Both the position numbers and the translations under genes were made by a program. Positions 57,975 to 64,000 of a stretch of DNA of 64,000 bases are shown piece after piece (the stretch's first letter is position 1; every line of letters begins with the position of its first letter). Origin of the DNA: Metaphire vulgaris (Eukaryota; Annelida; Clitellata; Crassiclitellata; Megascolecidae); contig CM030864.1 of assembly GCA_018105865.1 (NCBI GenBank), positions 12,654,009 to 12,718,008 on the forward strand. Reading direction: 5' to 3'. The notes under the pieces were generated by a model, which made no database searches, was not told where the DNA came from, and saw only the letters and a program-made list of their open reading frames with translations.

Positions 57975-60972
57975 GTGAGTTCGACCATTTTCAATCTCCC
58001 AGTGGCGTAGCCAGGATTCAGGGCTAGGGGCGCATCCGTTATACAAGGCTTCATCTGATTCGACTAGGAATTTGGAGAGCTTTGCGAGCTTCCCAGGGGA
58101 GTCTGAAGAACCCCCCTCCCCCACGCAGAACCATTTGCTCCCCGGTGCGCAGCCTAAATCCTTGGCCTAATTGTCATTTATTACAGAGCCGTCCAAAACT
58201 CTAATACAGCGAAGTACATGGATTCTGCCTATAATTACCCCTCTCCCCGCATAGAAATTTTCTCATCGGTTTCTCCCACACCCCACGACTCTTCCGGCCC
58301 TAATAAGGGTCAGTCCCCCCACTGCGTGCCCCCTTCGGTCTCTGCTCCTCATAACCTACAGATCGTAGGTCATTCGATAGAAGTGACCCTCCATTCTTAC
58401 AATGGTAACGTTCTCGTATCCTATCCTAGAATTCAAGAATTCGCCAAATGCAAGACGTAGATGGGAAGATGGAAAGCCAACTGCCCGACCTGGAATTCGC
58501 TGGGCGGACGGAAGGGGCTTCTAATGCGCCCATGGGCGGTTCCACGTTGGGGATGACTATGGATGCACCTCCCACCGACACACCGACAATGCGTCTTCAG
58601 AGGAAGATGATCGCCCAAACGGATTAGCCTTGATGTATATCCACAAAGATATGGACATATCCATAGACAATGTTATCGACAAATTCGCTTCCAGCAATAG
58701 AATACTCGATTTTGCACTATGACTTTGTACAACCAGACTAAAATGGCTTTTATACATTTTTTATTTTTAATATTATATTTTATAAATCAAATCTACAGAT
58801 TTCTTCTAAACCGTTGACATATACTGTAATTCCTTTGACAATTGGCGGGATCTTCCTAGAAATTCATTGCATCCCCCCCCTACCAAGAGTTCTTGGAGCC
58901 GCCACTGAATGCGCCTAACGAGCATCCAATGACCTAACATTCCAATGGTCTAAACTTAGGCTGACGGTAGTCTTCTGCCCATTGCGAGCATATGTTGCAT
59001 ATGTTGCTTATTATCGATTATTGTTTAACTAAAAGACAACTGTGTTCTTGGCTCAAGTGAAGTAGTCTCATTTGCGATGTTAATTATCTAAAACTAGCAT
59101 GCAGTGAACTTGTTCTGCTGGTATTTTGTGGTTCCTTGGCAGGCGCCTCCGTTGAGGAAAGGGAGGGGGTCGTTCTGGTCACTTCAGTCTGAACTATAAG
59201 TGCCGTGCATGATTCGGTCATCGCCTGGGGTCAGAGGTCAAGTCCTTCTGACCTCCTGCTTCGCTCGGGCGTTGAGATGGGGTGGGTGGGTGGGGGGATG
59301 AAGACAGACACGAAGGGGCATTTGTCAAGCGGTTGTTACCCTCGTCTTTCCATCGTCACGTGAACCGTGTTTCCCAATGACACGACTCACTGGACTTCCA
59401 TGGGAAGGAGGAGGAGGAAGAGAAGGAGGGGAGGAGTGGAGGGAGGCCACTTTCCAGGAATCCTTCGATGACCAGTGGTCGTCATCAGCTGACCACTGAC
59501 CAAAGGGCGATGACCGATGGTTCTGTCTCCAGGGACACCCCCGTCGAGGGCTCTCCCCCCTCGCTGTAAGCCCCTTGGCCCACGGCCTCCATTAGAACTG
59601 ATTAGACGCCGCCGGTCCAGACCTCCCGTCGATTGGACGCCCACGCGGCGTCACCAGGCGCCATGACCACAGCGCAGAGGAACAGAGGCTGAGTGTTTGT
59701 GTGTCGCTGCAGAATAAGGCCCTCCTCTGTTCACTCAACCGGAATTCACTCTGACAAATAGAAATGGAAACAACTTCTGTCTCTGGAAATGAACGAAAGA
59801 CCCGGGAATAAGAAGATATGTCTCTGTATCTATCCATCCATCTATCTATCTATCTATCATCTATCTATCATCTATCTATCTATCTATCATCTATCTATCT
59901 CTATCCGGCAGAAACTGCTTTCCAAAATAGCGTCTATATTAATTTGAGACTACGATACTTTGGCTGACAAACTGAAATGATTCTGCTCTGGTCGTTAAAC
60001 GTTCTCAAGATTAGCTTTCCCTTTTCAAATATATTCTCAGATTTGCACGGGGCTAAAACCAGTGGCGGATCCAAAAGTGTTTGCTGTGGGGGGAGGTGGG
60101 GGGAGGGGGCGGGCTGGGAACCTGCTTTGCCCACGTCGCCTCTATGGATCGGCCACTGGTTAAGCGGCCCTCGAAATTAATTCCGCTTTCATTTGATCCC
60201 ATTTTGATTTCGACCACCTGTTTCAAAAACAGTTCGTCCAAACATCTTAAATTGTCTATTTATTTCTTATCTTCTGCTCACAAAGCTTCGGTTTTCTCCC
60301 CCTATTATCGCCCAGAGCATCGTTGTCAAGCGTAGAACGACGACGACAATGATGATGATGATGATGTTGTTGTTGTTGTTGTGATGTTGGACTGAATGTT
60401 GTAGGGCGCCACATATGTGTTGGATGTGGTTCGGAGATCACCGACCAGTATGTCCTTCGTGTTGCCCCTGACCTTGAGTGGCATGCGTCGTGTCTCAAGT
60501 GCGCCGACTGCCACCAGACACTCGACGAAAACTGCACCTGCTTCGTCAGAGACGGAAAGACTTACTGCAAAGACGACTACATCAGGTACACTCTGCTGCT
60601 GCTGCTGCTGCTGCTGCTGCCACAGAGGCGCCATGTGCTGTAAATAGAGGAGGATGGAGGTCGATGATGATGAGGCTGGGTGCGTCGTCATCAGAGCGCT
60701 ATATAAAGCGACTATCTACGTCTGGTCAGAGTTCCGGAATATGGGGGGAGGCTCGTCAAAATTTTCCCGTAACAAGTCCCTGACGAACAAAAACTCCGTC
60801 AAGAAGTTCTTCGCTTTGATCATGCTACCCATCCACCCACGTGACCCATCCACTCCCACCCCCCAATTTAAAAGTTATCATTGATTTTGCGCAAATCCCA
60901 CTGCGGGTCCCAGCCAGAACAGAGGCCCAGATCCCCATACACTCCCTGGCTAGACCAATAATGAAGAAGAAG

Positions 60973-61014
<42 letters not shown>

Positions 61015-61330
61015 TTCAGGTTGTTTGGAACGAAGTGTGCCAAGTGTGGTCTGAGATTTGCTAAGAACGACCTGGTGATGAGAGCAAAGACGAAGATCTA
61101 CCACTTGGACTGCTTCAGTTGCAGCGTCTGCGGTCGGCAGTTGGTGCCCGGCGATGAGTTCGCTCTCAGGGCAGCTGGACTCCTATGCAAGGCAGACCAC
61201 GAAGCTACCAACGACAGAAACAACTACGACTACATCAACACAACTACTACTACTACGACTACGACTACAGCAGATCAGCACGAAGACATCACACGAACAG
61301 AAAGCAACAACAACGACGACAGCAAACTCG
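57956..61330 (+). CDS. ISL: Islet-type LIM-homeobox gene, 5' part (first exon, LIM1, LIM2)
   Basis: LIM-homeodomain transcription factor of the Islet class, acting in the nucleus in motor-neuron, sensory and endocrine cell specification in animals. Exons: 57956-57974 (MDSPNS), 60405-60585 (LIM1), 61020-61330 (LIM2 and linker), with phases 1, 2 and 1 that agree. LIM1 reads [20 protein letters not shown] then [12 protein letters not shown]2 reads [17 protein letters not shown] and SRQ-like [13 protein letters not shown]. These are close to Islet and unlike Lhx1/Lmx/Lhx2 classes. The homeodomain is not seen up to 64000, so the gene either continues past the window or is interrupted by the transposons after 61380. 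The class is secure; the first exon and last donor are less so. Confidence 0.9.
58531..58907. mobile_element. hAT-like non-autonomous element (GGGCGGTTCCACG ends)
   Basis: Left CATGGGCGGTTCCACG, right TTCTTGGAGCCGCCACTG, 377 bp, flanked by exact aatgcgcc (58523-58530, 58908-58915). Same family as 6317-6517. Lies in Islet intron 1. Confidence 0.92.
59836..59905. repeat. (ATCT)n microsatellite
   Basis: Imperfect tetranucleotide array in Islet intron 1. Confidence 0.92.
60060..60158. mobile_element. Short hAT-like element (CAGTGGCGGATCC ends)
   Basis: Left CAGTGGCGGATCC, right GGATCGGCCACTG, 99 bp with a G-rich centre. No convincing target duplication. Confidence 0.6.
60405..60585 (+). CDS. 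ISL: Islet LIM1 exon
   Basis: Encodes the first LIM zinc-finger domain: [40 protein letters not shown]. All eight zinc ligands (Cys/His/Asp) are in place. Preceded by a GTT repeat and gttgtag; ends in phase 2, and the donor is followed within seven bases by (CTG)n. Confidence 0.95.
60593..60622. repeat. (CTG)n beside the LIM1 donor
   Basis: About nine CTG units starting seven bases after the exon's last base. Confidence 0.95.
60972..61012. repeat. (ATT)n at the LIM2 acceptor
   Basis: About 13 ATT units ending seven bases before the acceptor AG, in place of a usual pyrimidine tract. Confidence 0.95.
61020..61330 (+). CDS. ISL: Islet LIM2 exon with polythreonine linker
   Basis: Encodes [40 protein letters not shown] and [15 protein letters not shown], the second LIM domain. 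After it comes a low-complexity linker with a ten-threonine run (61238-61268). The first GT after the domain is at 61331 (gttggc, phase 1), so I end the exon there; the donor is only fair. A 13-unit ATT array sits directly before the acceptor. Confidence 0.9.
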
Positions 61331-61379
61331 GTTGGCACTTTAGTCTCCTTAGTCAACGCACTTTGACCTACTTAGTCAA

Positions 61380-61647
61380 CATTGGCGTATTTAGGGGGTA
61401 TGCTCCCGATCCATAGCATACCCCTTTGGCCTTTGGTCCTTCCCTTCGGTTGCACTTAAAGACTGTTAGACCGACGATTCAACTTAACTCAGTTGTAGTA
61501 AATTTACGGTCAGTAGGGGGCCTACTTTACAGGTGGTATTATTAATAAACTTCAACTGTATGTAATTGCAGAACATAGAATAAAAGTTATTTTTCAAACT
61601 TCTTAAATTTCAGCATACCCCTTTAAGCCTTCCTAAATACGCCCATG
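61380..61647. mobile_element. hAT-like non-autonomous element (GGCGTATTTAGG ends)
   Basis: Left CATTGGCGTATTTAGG and right CCTAAATACGCCCATG, 268 bp, exact 8-bp repeats ttagtcaa on both sides (61372-61379, 61648-61655). It lies 49 bp after the proposed LIM2 exon end. Confidence 0.9.
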
Positions 61648-61710
61648 TTAGTCAACGCACTTTGGTCTACTTAGTCAGCGCTCAGCAAGCATAAGGACTT
61701 GTCTCGTGTA

Positions 61711-63164
61711 CAGTAGGACTTCGTTATAACGTAGGCCTACTTGGCGGATCCGTAAAATTTAGTACGTTATATCCAATACAATCCAATACGGTAGCGCATC
61801 ACACTGGACCGTACATTGTGGCACGTTACAGTCTACGCTAGGGGTCTCCAAAGTACGGTCCGAGGACCGCATACAACCCGCCGAGGCCTTCAATACGGCC
61901 CGCGGTAAGAAATGAGGAACATACGCAAATCTAATAAAGGAAATTTTTTCGCCGTCTGTGTAATACAGCCGTAGAGACGTTGACTTTAATTATATCTGGC
62001 TTCAACTATCATCTGTCGTACTCTTTATCATAGATATAGGTCTACTCTATCTCATGGACTCAGTCATCGCCATGATTTCCTGATGGAAATTTAATCTGAA
62101 TATGCAGACCTACCTCACCATACTCTTCAATGAGAGTACTTATAGCTGTGGGGAAAGCCATGACTCGATATCTTATCTTCTCCACTGGTGTTGCTCACAG
62201 AAAGTGAATGACTTTGGATGTTAGCATTTCCAACAGATCTAATCGTGCATCCTAATGATCTTAACATTCGAATACATTGTGAAACGGCACTCATCTGAGA
62301 TTTGCATAAAGTGGTTCAAGCGTTGAGTTCAGAAACTGGCACTGTTTGAGAATCAGTTATCAAGAAACTGTTTCCGTGACTTTTCACGCTGTGACAAATA
62401 TTGCCAAGAAGTTATTGTTCACTTTCCATGATTGTTTGCTGAACGTATCATCTCATGTTTGAGAAAACACTCCCGTGAATGATGAACGATTTTCTGATCT
62501 GGACCCATGATCGTTGAAAATAAGACTCTGAAAACCCTTTTGATTCGGTCATTTAAGACTTAGGCCTACCATTTGATCTGCAGATGGATTTGCAATCCAG
62601 CGACATTCTGAAGGGAAAATTTAAGGAAGGAAATTTAATAAAATTCTACCAATGCCTTCTGCGTGATCAGTTTATTCATATAGAAAATTTTCCCGTTAAT
62701 TCATTTCTGCTTTTGGACCTACATACAGCTGCATATGTGAAAAAGGACAATTTCCAAGTACGTCAAATCCTGCTACAGATCAGCATTATCTGATTAATAT
62801 CCTTACTTCCTTACTTACTTACTTACTTCTTATTATAGCAACTACACACTTTGAACCCCAGTTTGGTGTAATTTTATCAGAAATGCTTCAGTTTCGTTTA
62901 TCTCACATTAGCTAAAACCCATTTCGATTTGCAACTGATATTCTGCAGTCTGCATTATGCACTGTATCATAATTCAGCAATGTATATGGTCTGTTATTGT
63001 TAGTTATTCATTCGCCGCGTACAGTATACTGTATATTCTACTAAATGTCATTTGCTGTGCATGTGTCCCGCGGAACTGTCAAAAGCCAACAATGTGGCCA
63101 CGGCTGAAAAACTTTGGAGACGTCTGGACCCTATATAGGCCTACGCTATAACGAAGTTCTACTG
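61711..63164. mobile_element. Tigger/pogo-like element with TA duplication, carrying a nested hAT remnant
   Basis: Left CAGTAGGACTTCGTTATAACG and right CGCTATAACGAAGTTCTACTG, flanked by TA on both sides, as in the Tc1/mariner-pogo group. At 61843-61915 a 'ggggtctccaaagtacggtcc...cggcccgcgg' stretch looks like a hAT 5' end, suggesting a second element inside. Confidence 0.8.
62584..62793 (+). pseudogene. hAT transposase C-terminal remnant
   Basis: Frame encodes MDLQSSDILKGKFKEGNLIK then FYQCLLRDQF, resembling the 'LQ.......KF.E..L..FY..L....F' segment of ZBED/GTF2I-associated hAT transposases. The dimerisation block that normally follows is absent, so it is a fragment. Confidence 0.55.
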
Positions 63165-63189
63165 TATTTGCTGCGCAAACAGATGTTTC

Positions 63190-63312
<123 letters not shown>

Positions 63313-64000
63313 GAAGACAATTAATATAGCGCCGTTGAAAACGAAGGCCAAAGTCAAGGGCGCATTGACAGGTGTCACTTCTTTATGATAATATTTGTGA
63401 TGATAATTATCGCTCATTAGCCCTCATGTCTCATGTGCTTTAGACGTGCTATATATACTGTATATATACGGACAGTTTATATAGCACAATATTTTTCTAT
63501 TAAAGCGTTGTCTTCTCTGCGCCTTATTCTTCTGGTTCTTTATTCAAATTACCGTAATCGTTCGTAATTTCGCTCTCTCTCTCGTGGCTTCGTCGTTCGG
63601 CGCACTCCCTTTCAGCCGATGCATGGGCGCTGTGTTTGCGCACTGAATTCCGCACTCCTAGCTCCTGCGATCTGTTCGGCGGACGATTATTGCGCCACTC
63701 CTCGACCGAGACGATCACGCACTCGTGGATCAGTGCCACTCCCCTCCATCACTCATTCCAAACGCCAGAAGCGAAGACAGCAGCAGCAGCAGCAGGATGC
63801 GGAGGATGCACGAGAGATGTTTATAGAGCAATCGTGTGATGGCCACCTGTTATGGGGCGACTGACTGAGTCTCCCAGAAGACTTGTCGTCGTCGTCGTCG
63901 TCGTCTGCTAAGTGCGATGATTCTGGGTTATTGGCGTCTCGCTCTCTCCGTGCCTTTGGATCGGGGGCTGAGCGCCCTCAAGTGGCGGACGGCCCCCGTT

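Overview
This window is eukaryotic, almost certainly from a marine invertebrate animal. Coding sequence is split into many short exons with GT-AG (and two GC-AG) introns. Introns and spacers are packed with microsatellites, non-LTR retrotransposon remains and small non-autonomous DNA transposons. I could not assign a phylum. Three conserved animal genes, all on the + strand, were rebuilt exon by exon by checking splice sites, phase and family similarity.

Gene 1 (3666-27387) is an M13-family zinc metallopeptidase of the endothelin-converting-enzyme/neprilysin type. Twenty-one exons per transcript keep one frame and give 733 visible residues from just before the membrane anchor to the terminal CxxW. 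The first coding exon is not identified. Its most striking feature is a duplicated active-site exon. Exon 16a (20998-21065) and exon 16b (22568-22635) are both 68 nt, have the same phase and intact splice sites, and each encodes a complete HExxH zinc motif. Only one can be used at a time without breaking the frame, so the gene appears able to make two proteases that differ in the catalytic helix.

Gene 2 (30103-51695) is a calsyntenin. Sixteen exons give 963 residues: signal peptide, two cadherin repeats, an LNS/laminin-G-like region, a membrane segment and a cytoplasmic tail with two W-acidic (kinesin-light-chain-binding) motifs. The intron before the last exon needs a weak GC donor. If it is not spliced, a stop codon two codons later yields a shorter tail with only one W-acidic motif.

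Gene 3 (57956 to beyond 61330) is an Islet-type LIM-homeobox gene. A six-codon first exon is followed by exons for LIM1 and LIM2. The homeodomain was not found before the window ends.

Between and inside the genes I identified 15 non-autonomous hAT-like elements with 8-bp target-site duplications (several nested, one a 1.5-kb foldback). There are also a Tigger/pogo-like element with TA duplication carrying a hAT transposase remnant, a tRNA-derived SINE, and at least five groups of non-LTR retrotransposon 3' ends. Several trinucleotide arrays are the tails of those retroelements. Large stretches (1-3665, 51696-57955, 61331-64000) hold no gene that I can support beyond these repeats.
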